Assembly (NCBI GenBank): GCA_019083985.1
Contig: JAHRCV010000005.1
Location: forward strand, 83,965-147,964
From: Rhizobiales bacterium TNE-4
GTDB taxonomy: Bacteria; Pseudomonadota; Alphaproteobacteria; Rhizobiales; Beijerinckiaceae
Direction of reading: 5' to 3'
Length of the DNA stretch: 64,000 bases
Of the stretch, positions 63,910-64,000 are shown in pieces. How positions within the stretch are numbered: position 1 is the stretch's first letter; every line of letters begins with the position of its first letter. The notes below the pieces were generated by a model. The model did no database searches. It saw only the letters and a program-made list of their open reading frames with translations, and was not told where the DNA came from. Both the position numbers and the translations under genes were made by a program.

Positions 63910-64000
63910 AAGGACAGGCCAACGCTTCAGGTCGACACTTCGGGTCGACGCATGGGTTTGAAGATTTGGTTTTGAGGATCTGATTAGACCCTCAAAGCGC

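Noticed and set aside
63920..63960. Two GTCGAC copies after the 451-residue gene
   Set aside because: Six-base palindromes close together are not enough for an attachment-site or operator call.

Overview
The window reads as the chromosome of an alphaproteobacterium of the order Hyphomicrobiales (Rhizobiales), probably a Beijerinckiaceae- or Bosea-like lineage. The order rests on a giant growth-pole-ring (GPR/RgsE)-like coiled-coil protein, a STAS-fused Mce lipid transporter in LinKLMN order, a DgcA-type epimerase, several Bug-family binding proteins and an autotransporter; the family is a guess. No rRNA, tRNA, CRISPR array or intact insertion sequence was seen.

Layout. 0-2.2 kb: a cut-off universal stress protein, a ferredoxin-NADP reductase with its 2Fe-2S ferredoxin, and an Hpt phosphotransfer protein. 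2.5-11.4 kb: the GPR-like gene converges, through a symmetrical terminator, on a four-gene Mce/Mla operon. 11.4-17.2 kb: DgcA-like epimerase, three transporters, a second ferredoxin and an XRE-cupin regulator. 17.2-21.4 kb: a rhodanese, a molybdenum hydroxylase large subunit and two c-type cytochromes in one direction. 21.5-27.1 kb: exported beta-glucosidase, a glycosyltransferase, and a regulator / folate-independent methionine synthase-like / cytochrome c run. 27.3-38.6 kb: three unrelated binding-protein-dependent importers in series (Dpp-type ABC, TRAP, tripartite tricarboxylate), each with the binding-protein gene first and a strong hairpin directly after it. 38.9-50 kb: an HU protein with a histone-H1-like tail, transporters, a degenerate MraY/WecA-like membrane protein, envelope genes, an L,D-transpeptidase, a glycosyltransferase and a frameshifted galE remnant. 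50-57 kb: metH behind two tandem palindromes, and a large autotransporter.

57-64 kb is accessory DNA: an H-NS-like silencer, two paired unknown genes, an orphan FitA-type antitoxin, three toxin-antitoxin modules (two with visible operator-like repeats), and an XRE repressor divergent from a 451-residue protein. Inside the gene of that protein lie seven copies of a 13-bp TGtCA-nnn-TGaCA element in two reading frames, the last five at alternating 34/29-bp spacing. This looks like a protein-binding array or origin embedded in a coding sequence and is the most unusual signal in the window.

Functional threads: uptake of peptides and organic acids; redox carriers (two ferredoxins, three c-type cytochromes, a molybdenum enzyme); two apparent routes to methionine; polar growth and envelope maintenance (GPR-like protein, L,D-transpeptidase, Mce lipid transport).
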